Part shown: positions 1 through 7,157 of the stretch, piece by piece | Position numbering within the stretch: the stretch's first letter is position 1 | Layout of the letters: each line of letters begins with the position of its first letter | Assembly (NCBI GenBank): GCA_900317365.1 | Contig: ONGM01000137.1 | Location: 1-50,441 of the forward strand | Reading direction: 5' to 3' | DNA: 50,441 nt | Source of the DNA: an uncultured Planctomycetota bacterium | GTDB lineage: Bacteria; Planctomycetota; Planctomycetia; Pirellulales; Thermoguttaceae | Notes under the pieces: model-generated | The model's database searches: none | The model's input: the letters and a program-made list of their open reading frames with translations, nothing else | Told to the model about the DNA's origin: nothing | Made by a program: the position numbers and the translations under genes

Positions 1-317
1 GGATCGCATTTGCATTCGTCTCCGCACTTGCAGGACTTTTCACATTTGCAATCGGCTTTTTTCGCTTCGCAGGCGGATTCGCATTTCGCGGCGCAGGAGG
101 CTTCGCAGGCGGATTCGCATTTCGCGGCGCAGGAGGCTTCGCAGGCGGATTCGCACTTAGCGGCGCAAGAGGCGTTGCAGGCGGATTCGCACTTAGCGGC
201 GCAGGAGGCGTTGCAGGAATTGTCGCATTGATCTTGGGAATCAAAGGCGGCGAAGGCGGAGACGACGGTTGCACAGAGGGCGACGACTCCGAGAATCAGA
301 ATCGATTTTTTCAACAT
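1..317 (-). CDS. Secreted protein with Cys at every fourth residue (partial, runs off window start)
   Basis: The frame is open from an ATG at 317 to the window edge, so the C-terminus is missing. An SD-like AAGGA ends 8 nt before this ATG; an in-frame ATG at 323 sits only 2 nt from it, so 317 is preferred. Residues 1-24 look like a type I signal peptide (LKK, hydrophobic core, VVSAFA). From C31 to C83 there are fourteen cysteines spaced exactly four residues apart. Most of this stretch is four tandem 12-residue units of the form NASCAAKCESAC (residues 36-83, bases 69-212). A Lys/Asp/Cys tail with CKC pairs follows. No named family is recognised. Metal binding or oxidative cross-linking on the outer side of the membrane is inferred from composition and from the PepSY and Cys-rich genes upstream. 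Confidence 0.72.
   Translation of the reverse strand, partial: MLKKSILILGVVALCATVVSAFAAFDSQDQCDNSCNASCAAKCESACNASCAAKCESACEASCAAKCESACEASCAAKCESACEAKKADCKCEKSCKCGDECKCD
69..212 (-). repeat. Four tandem 36-bp coding repeats
   Basis: Four contiguous 36-bp units without spacers encode the 12-residue Ala/Ser/Cys/Lys/Glu repeat of the partial secreted protein. The first two units read N at the first position and the last two read E, and synonymous changes (GCT AAG versus GCG AAA) separate the pairs, so duplication in steps is likely. Confidence 0.85.
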
Positions 318-414
318 GATCATTATCCTTGAAATTGACCGCGACGTTCATCGGTCGCGAGTCTACGTACGTTTATTCTTTTGTTAAAGGAGTTGCGTTA
401 AAGCAAAGAATCAA

Positions 415-930
415 TCAATTCCGTAGGACAAGCAAAAGAATAAACAACGGCGGTCCGCCGCGAATGAGTTCGCGTCCCGATCGACAAAGGTCGACGGCGC
501 GGGACGTCAAATCGTTTAACGCCACCGACGAGATCGGCAGAAAATACAGGAAGGTCGGACGCTCGATCTGAATCGTCCGCGCGTCGTTCCAGAAGACGCT
601 CTTGGCGAATCGAACGCAGCACGCGCCGCGCCGGTCGCGCGTCGGGCGCTTCGAATCCGCGCCGTCGTTCGTCTGAGCGCGGCGGCGACAACACGCCTTG
701 ACAGGCTCCGCCTTATTCGCAGGCTTCGTCCCGCAACAAGAGGAGGCTTCGGCATTTCGCGCGGCTTCGCAGTCGGGGCAACGGGGACGATCCGAGGAGG
801 CGAGGCTAACGCGTCCGGAGCAGACGCAATACGAGAACGCCGGCGCAATCGCGCAGACGAACGCGCATATCGCCGTCGCCCAGCGCGCCGCCGTCGCGGT
901 CGCAAGTCGCCTGATCATTCCTCGCCTCAT
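415..930 (-). CDS. Cys-rich secreted hypothetical protein
   Basis: 171 residues. The N-terminus has arginines followed by a hydrophobic segment (about residues 16-33) like a signal peptide. Cysteine clusters follow: YCVC, CPDC, SCC, ACC and a later ACCV. There is a hydrophobic stretch near the C-terminus. It begins 22 bp after the PepSY gene stop, so it is probably cotranscribed. The start is not certain: ATG at 930 has a weak upstream purine tract, and an ATG four codons later is preceded by AGGCGAGGA. Overlapping frames on the same strand are open but lack a signal peptide or ordered Cys motifs. Small Cys-rich exported proteins beside PepSY genes suggest a metal-related envelope role. The specific function is unknown. 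Confidence 0.6.
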   Translation of the reverse strand: MRRGMIRRLATATAARWATAICAFVCAIAPAFSYCVCSGRVSLASSDRPRCPDCEAARNAEASSCCGTKPANKAEPVKACCRRRAQTNDGADSKRPTRDRRGACCVRFAKSVFWNDARTIQIERPTFLYFLPISSVALNDLTSRAVDLCRSGRELIRGGPPLFILLLVLRN

Positions 931-952
931 TCTCGTCTCGCCTTAATTCCGA

Positions 953-2194
953 TTATTCCCTGACGTCTTTCTCTGACGGAGCCTTGTCTTCACTATCGTC
1001 AAAATTGTTATTTTCAACAACAGATCTTTTTGCGCTTTTCTCTTCCCGATCCCATCTTTTCAATGTGAGCCAGTATCCCGTAACCGCCGCGATCACGCCG
1101 ACGAGGCAGCCGAGCGCGAAAATTACGCGGGTAACGTCTCCCCAGAAGACGCCTTTATGGATCGGCATGATTACGCGTCGAATCTTGTGTCCGAAGGGTA
1201 AATCGCCATACGCCTCCTCGCCGAGGAAGTCGCCGGTCCGCCGATTCCAGTAGTACCGGGTCGGGACGCAGAACCCGCCGTTGCGCGAGAAGACGACGGT
1301 CGCCGCCTTGGGGTTGAAGAAGACGTCGTAATCGACGCCCGGGGTCTTCGCGTTCTGACCGTCGAGGATCGCCTGCAGCGTCGCCTCGCCTACCTCGCCC
1401 GCCTCGCCTGCCTTGTCGGGCGCAACGTCGAAAGTCGGGGCGACGTAGGCGGCTTTGTCGTAGCGGATCGCCTTGTCGAAGGCGTCGCGCGCGCCGGGGA
1501 AGGAAATCCAGACGCCGGTCAGCGCCAGAAGTAGTAAGACGGCGGTCGCATAGAATCCCCAGACTTTATGAACGTCGTAGATCGCGCGAAACGCGCCATG
1601 TTTAAAAGAAGAGACGAACGCCGCCTTCGTCGACGTCTTCGTCCAACGGCGCGGAAACCACCGAACGAGTCCCGTTAGAAGCGTAAAGATAAAGAGGACG
1701 GTCGCCCAGCCGACGATTTGTCGCCCGACGTTGCGCGGCTGAATACACAAACTCGTGTGAAGACGGCGAACCGTCTTGAAGAAATCGATCGTTTTACTCG
1801 GACCGTATGCGACTCCTTCGCCGGCGTGGGGATCGAAGTACGCGAGATAGGTCCAGTTCGTTTTGGCGTTGCGCGCCTCGACGATAGCGCGCAACGGTCG
1901 CTTCGGCGAGTTCGGAAGATAGAGACGGGACACGGCGATCGTCGTTGGATCGTCAAAGGATTCCGTCTCGCGGCGTGTGAAATTCTCGAGCGCGGAGTCG
2001 AGATCGATCGGCGCGTCGATTTGCGCGCTCTCCGGAAGTCGAAAGCGTTCCGGCTCGACGACGCGTTCAATATCAGGTTGCAACAGAAGAATCAGCCCGG
2101 TCGCGCAGAGAATCGCAACGATCGCGCCGGAAATCCAGCCGAGATAACGATGAATATAACTGATTGTTCGCACAAGCCAACCTCGTGACTTCAC
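953..2194 (-). CDS. PepSY-associated transmembrane protein
   Basis: 413 residues. Four membrane segments are visible: about residues 15-38 (GWISGAIVAILCATGLILLL), 160-178, 213-232 and 358-378. Between them are extracytoplasmic stretches with the conserved LHTSLC and DVHKVWGF motifs of the PepSY/PF03929 family, and the late IMPIHKGVFWG motif fits the same family. Members are inner-membrane proteins often found with iron uptake systems. The frame opens with GTG at 2194, which lacks a good SD. A GTG at 2173 has GAGGTT 5 nt upstream and would start just before the first helix, so the true start may be seven codons later. The gene heads a leftward operon with two Cys-rich secreted proteins. The region around residues 260-276 is a Glu/Gly/Ala-rich linker. 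Confidence 0.85.
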   Translation of the reverse strand: MKSRGWLVRTISYIHRYLGWISGAIVAILCATGLILLLQPDIERVVEPERFRLPESAQIDAPIDLDSALENFTRRETESFDDPTTIAVSRLYLPNSPKRPLRAIVEARNAKTNWTYLAYFDPHAGEGVAYGPSKTIDFFKTVRRLHTSLCIQPRNVGRQIVGWATVLFIFTLLTGLVRWFPRRWTKTSTKAAFVSSFKHGAFRAIYDVHKVWGFYATAVLLLLALTGVWISFPGARDAFDKAIRYDKAAYVAPTFDVAPDKAGEAGEVGEATLQAILDGQNAKTPGVDYDVFFNPKAATVVFSRNGGFCVPTRYYWNRRTGDFLGEEAYGDLPFGHKIRRVIMPIHKGVFWGDVTRVIFALGCLVGVIAAVTGYWLTLKRWDREEKSAKRSVVENNNFDDSEDKAPSEKDVRE

Positions 2195-2319
2195 GCGACC
2201 AAGGACTGCGGGAAGTCAAAATAGACGTCGAAACACGACGCCGTTTCATTCCTTGTAAAACAACGGTAAAACGCCGCACGATTAGGAGGCGACGCGTTGC
2301 GAACGCCTCAACAGCGTAT

Positions 2320-2351
2320 TGTTAGTTTAAACTAACATTCTGATTTGTCAA
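2320..2351 (-). promoter_or_regulatory. Promoter with overlapping 18-bp palindromic operator
   Basis: On the minus strand TTGACA (2351-2346) is followed after 16 nt by TAAACT (2329-2324). The perfect palindrome TGTTAGTTTAAACTAACA (2320-2337) covers the -10 element and part of the spacer, the usual place for a repressor. The TTAG...CTAA half-sites resemble DtxR/IdeR-type metal-regulator boxes; that assignment is inference. Confidence 0.6.
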
Positions 2352-2466
2352 GACGCCTTACCGTCAAAGCTTTCGCGTCTCAACGCTCCCGCTTTTAAGT
2401 TCTAAATTTATACATTTTTTAGAATTTCTTTTTTTGAATATCTTTTATATTTTTCCATGTTTTTTA

Positions 2467-2494
2467 TTGACGTCTCGCGGAAATATGATATTAT
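2467..2494 (+). promoter_or_regulatory. Sigma70-like promoter upstream of the VWA gene
   Basis: TTGACG (2467-2472), a 16-nt spacer, then TATTAT (2489-2494). The predicted start of transcription is near 2501, giving a leader of about 280 nt before the VWA start. Confidence 0.55.
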
Positions 2495-2500
2495 TCGCGT

Positions 2501-2535
2501 AAGGACGATATTTCCACACAGAGACGTCCTTTTTT
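2501..2535 (+). terminator. U-tailed hairpin at the very start of the VWA leader
   Basis: AAGGACG (2501-2507) pairs with CGTCCTT (2525-2531) and is followed by a run of T. It looks like an intrinsic terminator or attenuator placed at the predicted first base of the transcript. It could end a roughly 35-nt RNA. Confidence 0.4.
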
Positions 2536-2783
2536 GATTCAACCGTTTGGATAGTTGCGTTTAGTCGACTCGCTCAAAGAGCGTTTGCTTTGCGTTTTGA
2601 ATTTCAGACGACTCATAAATCGGCGTTTCATTATATTTTTTCGGGTAGAAAGTTCGTTTTTAGACGCCCGGATTTGCGGCATAACTAATCGACGACAGGC
2701 GCAATTCTTCGCGGAAGCGCTTTGTCGCGCTTATCCACTCGCGTCTAGCTAATGCAAAATACGGCCTCGAAAGGAGAACCCAA

Positions 2784-3488
2784 ATGGACAAGAACCTCAC
2801 GGAATTGGTCTACATTCTCGACATGAGCGGCTCAATGTGTCATCTTACCGCCGATACGATCGGAGGCTACAACACCCTTCTCAACGAACAAAAGCAACTT
2901 GGTCGCGATAATCCGGCTCTTCGCGCGAACGTTACGACGGTTCTCTTCGACGACCGCTATATTCTCCTGCACGACCGCGCGAACGTCGATTCCATCCCCG
3001 AGCTCACGACCAAAGAATACTCCCCGTGCGGTACGACCGCAATGCTCGACGCGATCGCCAAAACTCTCGTTACCGTCGGTCAAAAGCTCGCCGCGACCCC
3101 GGAACCGGAGCGCCCCGGTCTCGTTTCCGTAACCATTATTACCGACGGTTACGAAAACGCCAGCAAGGAGTACGACTGGGTTACGATCCGCAAGATGATC
3201 AAGGAGCAAAAAGAAAAATACTCCTGGGTCTTCACCTTCATCGGCGCGAATATCGACGTTGAAAAGATCAGCGAGGATCTCGGCGTCGACAAAAGAATGG
3301 CGAGAGAGTTCTCGGCTTCAAAGAGAGGCGTCGACAGGGTCTTTCAGTCCGTCAGTCGCGGCAACGCCGAGATGCGATATATGGTGGAAATGGACCTCGA
3401 GGACAGAATGACGCTCAACGCCGAGGCTCTCGCCGACATTCGACCCGACTACGAAGACGACGAAGACGATAAAGACGACGAAGAATAA
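2784..3488 (+). CDS. VWA domain protein
   Basis: 234 residues, a single cytoplasmic von Willebrand A domain with no signal peptide. The metal-ion-dependent adhesion site is visible as D13-x-S15-x-S17 (DMSGSM), a Thr in SPCGTTAML and Asp in IITDGYEN. The early TIGGYNTLL and the VLFDDRY...LLHDR segments are features I associate with a small VWA family common in gut Firmicutes. The last 15 residues are almost all Asp/Glu. The start is fixed by AAGGAG 7 nt upstream. The gene stands alone between its own promoter and a bidirectional terminator, with no AAA ATPase partner beside it, unlike MoxR-linked VWA proteins. The role is unknown; a protein-protein scaffold dependent on a divalent metal is inferred. 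Confidence 0.88.
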   Translation: MDKNLTELVYILDMSGSMCHLTADTIGGYNTLLNEQKQLGRDNPALRANVTTVLFDDRYILLHDRANVDSIPELTTKEYSPCGTTAMLDAIAKTLVTVGQKLAATPEPERPGLVSVTIITDGYENASKEYDWVTIRKMIKEQKEKYSWVFTFIGANIDVEKISEDLGVDKRMAREFSASKRGVDRVFQSVSRGNAEMRYMVEMDLEDRMTLNAEALADIRPDYEDDEDDKDDEE

Positions 3489-3594
3489 CGCCGCGCGCTC
3501 GCCGCGCTACTTTCGCAGGCATTTCGCAAACTTCCATTCCCCTTAGCCGGAACGACGTTTCTATACCAAGCGTCGTTTCGGCTCATATGTAATA

Positions 3595-3639
3595 AAAAGC
3601 CCGCGCGCCGACTCTCTCAAAGTCTGCGCGCGGGCTTTT
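3595..3639. terminator. Bidirectional intrinsic terminator
   Basis: AAAAGCCCGCGCG (3595-3607) pairs perfectly with CGCGCGGGCTTTT (3627-3639). The stem carries T-runs on both strands. It lies between the rightward VWA gene and the end of the leftward DUF805 array, so it can serve both. Confidence 0.9.
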
Positions 3640-3683
3640 CTCTATTGCATTATCTTGTTATCTTTCTGCTTTTCAGACGCTGG

Positions 3684-4370
3684 TTACTTAGCGCGGCGTT
3701 GCGGGGGAAGCCCGTACTTGTTCGGGCGGCGCGATCCGGGAACGGAGATGAAAACAAGCGTAAGAATAATAGAAACAATTCCCAAAATACTGTTAATTCG
3801 GTATATAAGTTCTAAAGTTTCAATACGGTCGATCATACGCCAAATTAAAAGAAGCTGTAAGACCGAAGACGAGGTCGAGACAAGATTGACAATGGAAAAC
3901 CAGCCGCTAATGCCAAGGTCGTGGAGCCGTCGGATAAGAAGACACCATGCGGGTACGACAAAACAAAGACCTATCGCCAATCCGATGAGACTTCCAACTT
4001 GCATGGCGTAGATTGAGTTCACTTTTGCTACTTCGCAAACCAAACCAATGATAACCCCCACCGCATAAGCAAGGAGGGTGTATACAAGGATATATCCAAA
4101 GTATTCCGCGCGACCGGCGCGTCCCTTGGCGTCGGCGTATTTCTTCATGCAGATAACAAATGCGCGGAACGGATTCGGAACCTCCGGCGCGTCGTCGGCA
4201 ATATCGAATCCGACCGCTTGCGCATCGGAACCGACCTGATACGGATTCGCCGCGAACTCGGGCGCCGCGCCGTATTGGGGAGCGACCCCGCATTGAACAG
4301 CCGATCCACACTGATTGCAAAACGCCGCGCCTTCCTGAATCGACGCGCCGCATTTCGGACAATAGCTCAT
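3684..4370 (-). CDS. Zinc-ribbon/DUF805 membrane protein, copy 1
   Basis: 228 residues. Residues 2-22 form a zinc ribbon (CPKCGA...FCNQCGS). A flexible linker (ANPYQVGSDAQ...) follows, then a DUF805 domain starting with FRAFVICMKKYADAKGRAGR, with several hydrophobic helices, the family signature RRLHDLGISGW, and the ending NKYGLPPQRR. DUF805 proteins are small inner-membrane proteins of unknown function. The zinc ribbon is expected in the cytoplasm. Compared with its neighbours it has a longer C-terminal membrane region (extra helix near residues 165-205). It is the last of four tandem paralogues. Start ATG at 4370 gives the MSYCPKCG start shared by the copies; the SD is weak (AGAGAGA). Confidence 0.88.
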   Translation of the reverse strand: MSYCPKCGASIQEGAAFCNQCGSAVQCGVAPQYGAAPEFAANPYQVGSDAQAVGFDIADDAPEVPNPFRAFVICMKKYADAKGRAGRAEYFGYILVYTLLAYAVGVIIGLVCEVAKVNSIYAMQVGSLIGLAIGLCFVVPAWCLLIRRLHDLGISGWFSIVNLVSTSSSVLQLLLIWRMIDRIETLELIYRINSILGIVSIILTLVFISVPGSRRPNKYGLPPQRRAK

Positions 4371-4495
4371 GATATTCTCTCTTAAAAAGACGATTTAGGA
4401 ATCGACGTCTGAAAATCATTCGATCGCAACCGACGCGACGTCGACGTTTATCTTATCGGAAAGAAGAAAGAAATGCAAGGCGCGCGGCGTCTAAA

Positions 4496-4528
4496 CAAAA
4501 AAAAAACGCCCGATCGAAATCGAACGTT
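4496..4528 (-). terminator. Terminator of DUF805 copy 2 (UUCG loop)
   Basis: On the minus strand a 10-bp stem (AACGTTCGAT with ATCGGGCGTT, two G-U pairs) closes a UUCG tetraloop and is followed by about ten T. It lies downstream of the DUF805 gene ending at 4591. Confidence 0.85.
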
Positions 4529-4590
4529 TTTTATGCAGGTCAATAGGCGTCGTTCCGGAACAAAGACGACGGCGACGCCGTTGGCGACGA

Positions 4591-5178
4591 TTATCTTCTT
4601 CTTTGCGGCTGTAGCCCGTATTTGTTCGGGTACGGTTGACCGCGAAGGCAGATAAGAAGAATCATAAAGATACCGCGAATAACTGAAACCAGGCACAATA
4701 AGGAAAGCCAACCGCTATATCCAAGGTCATGGCAACGACGAATCGTAACGCACCAGCCCGGAACAGCAACAGAGATAGACAAAAAGAGTATAACAATCCC
4801 GGCAGGATAGGCCGACGCCTCGACGTCGCCGTCGTTTAGCGCGGCGGGTAAAATAAACGCAAGGGAAACGGCGAGCGTGACGAGGAAGGTAATTAAGAAG
4901 AACCCGAAGTACTCCGCGCGTCCGGCGCGTCCCTTGGCGTCGGCGTATTTCTTCATGCAGATCACAAAGGCGCGGAACGGATTCGGAACCTCCGGCGCTT
5001 CGCCGGTAATATCGTATCCGACCGTCTGCGTTTGGGAACCGACCTGGAACGGATTCGCCGCAGAGTTGGTCTCAGCGTCGAACTGCGGCGCGGCGCCGCC
5101 TTGTATCGGGGTTCCGCATTGCGCGCAGAACGCGGCGCCTTCCACATTTTGCGCGCCGCATTTTGGACAAAAACTCAT
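4591..5178 (-). CDS. Zinc-ribbon/DUF805 membrane protein, copy 2
   Basis: 195 residues from ATG 5178; the frame is open further upstream, but AGGAGAGA lies just before 5178 and the MSFCPKCG start matches the paralogues. N-terminal zinc ribbon (CPKCGA...FCAQCGT), linker (ANPFQVGSQTQTVGYD), then DUF805 with APEVPNPFRAFVICMKKYAD, GRAGRAEYFG, a hydrophobic region, the motif RRCHDLGYSGW and the end NKYGLQPQRRR. The linker and start of DUF805 are almost identical to copy 1, while the membrane helices differ, which suggests recent duplication with selection or gene conversion on the N-terminal half. Function unknown. Confidence 0.88.
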   Translation of the reverse strand: MSFCPKCGAQNVEGAAFCAQCGTPIQGGAAPQFDAETNSAANPFQVGSQTQTVGYDITGEAPEVPNPFRAFVICMKKYADAKGRAGRAEYFGFFLITFLVTLAVSLAFILPAALNDGDVEASAYPAGIVILFLSISVAVPGWCVTIRRCHDLGYSGWLSLLCLVSVIRGIFMILLICLRGQPYPNKYGLQPQRRR

Positions 5179-5314
5179 TTCATTCTCTCCTATGATTTCA
5201 CGTTTGGAATCAACGCCGAGCCTATTTGCCTCGCAAGCGACCCAACGACCGAAAATTATTCTATCTGAAAGAATACAAGAAAACAAGAAATTTCGCTACG
5301 GCGATACCAGAAGA

Positions 5315-5348
5315 AATAAAAAAGCGTTCGACCGAAATCGAACGCTTT
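5315..5348 (-). terminator. Terminator of DUF805 copy 3 (UUCG loop)
   Basis: On the minus strand AAAGCGTTCGAT pairs with GTCGAACGCTTT (12 bp, one G-U) around a UUCG loop, followed by a T-run. It is nearly the same sequence as the terminator at 7066-7099. Confidence 0.88.
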
Positions 5349-5405
5349 GAACGGCGACGTCTCAAACGCGCGCGAACGTCGTTAGAAGGCGCGGATCAAC
5401 GCGCG

Positions 5406-6086
5406 CTAATTGTCGTAATCGTTGGGGCCTCTTTGACCGGCGAGCAACGTTACCACAAAGTAATACATCTGTCCAACGAACGGTATGAAAAGAAGGAAAA
5501 ACATCGCGCCGCTTTCTCCGCGATCGTGAATACGGCGAATGAACACCGCTAATTGCGGTAGAAAGAAGAACGCTCCTGGCGAAAGTATGACGATCGGAAT
5601 CGCCAGTGGCGTGGCGTCTGGGTTCGACGGATCTGTATCCAACAATCCGCAAACGCCGCAGACAAACATCGCCACAAACATCCATACGATCGAAACAATA
5701 AGGACGTCGAATTGAAACCACCAATACTCGGATCGACTCGCTCGTCCGTTCGTGTCGCCGTACTTCGACATGCACGACATAAACGCTTCGATCGGATTCA
5801 ACTCCGGCGCGTCTCCCCCGCGTCCGGTTCGAGCTTTTCCGCCGCCTTTCGAACGCTTGCGCGAGCGTCTCTTTCCGCCGCCTTCAAGCGGATTCGGTTC
5901 CGCCGCGTAGGAAATCTGACTCAGCCCGGCGTCGTCTCCAACGCCGAACGCGGCGCCCTTCGTCGGCGTCAGCGTCGTTCCGCAGCGCGAACATTTCTTC
6001 GACGCGCCGGGATTCTCCGTCCCGCATAACGGACAAAATCTGGACTTCGGCGGCTCTTCATATTGAATGATCGGTCGTTTACGCAT
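5406..6086 (-). CDS. Zinc-ribbon/DUF805 membrane protein, copy 3 (divergent)
   Basis: 226 residues from ATG 6086, chosen because AGGAGA lies 4 nt upstream; an in-frame start at 6116 has no such site. The zinc ribbon is shifted inward (CPLCGTENPG...CSRCGTT, about residues 18-38). The linker is long and basic (GGGKRRSRKRSKGGG), then DUF805 starts at LNPIEAFMSCMSKYGDTNGRASR with EYWW, hydrophobic helices, the motif RRIHDRGESG and the end RGPNDYDN. It lacks the common NKYGL ending and the shared MSFCPKCG start, so it is the oldest-looking or most divergent member of the array. Membrane protein of unknown function. Confidence 0.85.
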   Translation of the reverse strand: MRKRPIIQYEEPPKSRFCPLCGTENPGASKKCSRCGTTLTPTKGAAFGVGDDAGLSQISYAAEPNPLEGGGKRRSRKRSKGGGKARTGRGGDAPELNPIEAFMSCMSKYGDTNGRASRSEYWWFQFDVLIVSIVWMFVAMFVCGVCGLLDTDPSNPDATPLAIPIVILSPGAFFFLPQLAVFIRRIHDRGESGAMFFLLFIPFVGQMYYFVVTLLAGQRGPNDYDN

Positions 6087-6146
6087 GAGTTCTCCTATCG
6101 CGGTTGCAAAATCCAAAACAGGAGTTTCATTTTAACCGAATTTATC

Positions 6147-6172
6147 AAAAAATCAACCGTCGACAAACGGTT
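6147..6172 (-). terminator. Probable terminator of DUF805 copy 4
   Basis: On the minus strand AACCGT (6172-6167) pairs with ACGGTT (6160-6155), then GATTTTTT. The short 6-bp stem makes it weaker than the other terminators of the array. Confidence 0.55.
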
Positions 6173-6266
6173 CAATCGGCTTGAAACGGTAAAAACAGGA
6201 CGCGCAAATGAAAGATCGCTATTATTCGCTATAAAGAGAAAGAGAGCTAGGAACGAACGCAGCCTT

Positions 6267-6944
6267 CTAACGCCTTCGCCGCTGCGGCGGAAGTCCGTAT
6301 TTATTCGCCTGTTTGGAACTCGGAATCAACGAGATTACGAGCCAAAAGAGTCCGCCGACGAGGGAAATCCCCAGAAGGACGGTTCGGCGACTTGACTCCA
6401 TGTTGCCGGTAAAGAAGAACATATTATACGCGCCGACGAAAACTTGTGGCGCAAATCGTATCAGCGCGAACCACCCGCTCATCCCGACGTCGTGCAAGCG
6501 ACGAATAAAAACGCAAACGTTCGGTAGGAAAAGAATGAAGCTGAGCGCCAAACCGATCCAAGACGTCGTTCTCAACGCCGAAATCATCAACGGTCCGTTC
6601 GTACGAATTGAATAGAGAGTCCACCCAGTCGTCAGTATTCCAGCGACATATTGCACGAGCCAGAAGCCCCAGATTTCCGAACGACTTGCGCGTCCTTTCG
6701 CGTTCGCGTATTTCTTCATGCAGATTATGAACGCGCGAAACGCGTTGGAAGGGATCTCCGGAGCGTCGCCGGAAACGTCGTATCCGACCGTTTGCGTATC
6801 GGCGCCGACTTGATACGGGTTGGCGGCTTGGCGCGCCGTTTCGTATCCGCGAGCGACGGCGTCGGTCTCAATCGCGGCGCCGCAACGGACGCAAAACATC
6901 GCGCCGTCGTCGTTTAACGCGCCGCATTTCGGGCAAAAGCTCAT
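6267..6944 (-). CDS. Zinc-ribbon/DUF805 membrane protein, copy 4
   Basis: 225 residues from ATG 6944, with AAGGAGA 7 nt upstream; the frame is open further upstream without a better site. Zinc ribbon (CPKCGALNDDGAMFCVRCGA), linker (ANPYQVGADTQTVGYDVSG), DUF805 start (FRAFIICMKKYANAKGRASR), then helices, the motif RRLHDVGMSGW and the end NKYGLPPQRRRR. It is the first gene of the array in the direction of transcription. The zinc ribbon and linker match copies 1 and 2 closely. Its own terminator and the gaps of about 180-230 bp argue that each copy is a separate transcription unit rather than one operon. Confidence 0.88.
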   Translation of the reverse strand: MSFCPKCGALNDDGAMFCVRCGAAIETDAVARGYETARQAANPYQVGADTQTVGYDVSGDAPEIPSNAFRAFIICMKKYANAKGRASRSEIWGFWLVQYVAGILTTGWTLYSIRTNGPLMISALRTTSWIGLALSFILFLPNVCVFIRRLHDVGMSGWFALIRFAPQVFVGAYNMFFFTGNMESSRRTVLLGISLVGGLFWLVISLIPSSKQANKYGLPPQRRRR

Positions 6945-7065
6945 CGTTCGTTCTCCTTGTTTTGTGTTCGTAAAAATCAACGCGGCGCGTTTCAATGGCG
7001 AGAACGCGCGACCGTCTTTCCCCATTATACCTACGCAAAACAAAAAAAGTATCGATCGCCTTTCC

Positions 7066-7099
7066 AATAAAAAAGCGTTCGACCAAAATCGAACGCTTT
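7066..7099 (-). terminator. Terminator of the isocitrate dehydrogenase gene
   Basis: On the minus strand AAAGCGTTCGAT pairs with GTCGAACGCTTT around a UUUG loop and is followed by six T. It lies 59 bp after the dehydrogenase stop. Confidence 0.88.
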
Positions 7100-7157
7100 A
7101 ACTCATACCCGCGCTATGGCGATTCGGAGGCGAGGAGTCGCCGCCGATTTTCTGAAA

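Larger units (their letters stand above)
2195..2783. other. Intergenic region between divergent PepSY and VWA genes
   Basis: 589 bp. It holds the PepSY promoter/operator, an AT-rich stretch (about 2395-2465), a rightward promoter and a hairpin described separately. A 65-codon frame at 2555-2752 has no SD or recognisable protein and is not called. Between about 2540 and 2770 nothing else was recognised apart from the VWA ribosome binding site. Confidence 0.6.

Noticed and set aside
69..212. Possible CRISPR array (36-bp repeats)
   Set aside because: The units are contiguous with no unique spacers and are in frame with a protein repeat.
10..231. 73-codon rightward frame over the Cys-repeat gene
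   Set aside because: It only reflects the repeat of the leftward gene, which has a signal peptide and a ribosome binding site.
2555..2752. 65-codon rightward frame in the VWA leader
   Set aside because: No SD, no recognisable motif, and it ends before the VWA ribosome binding site.
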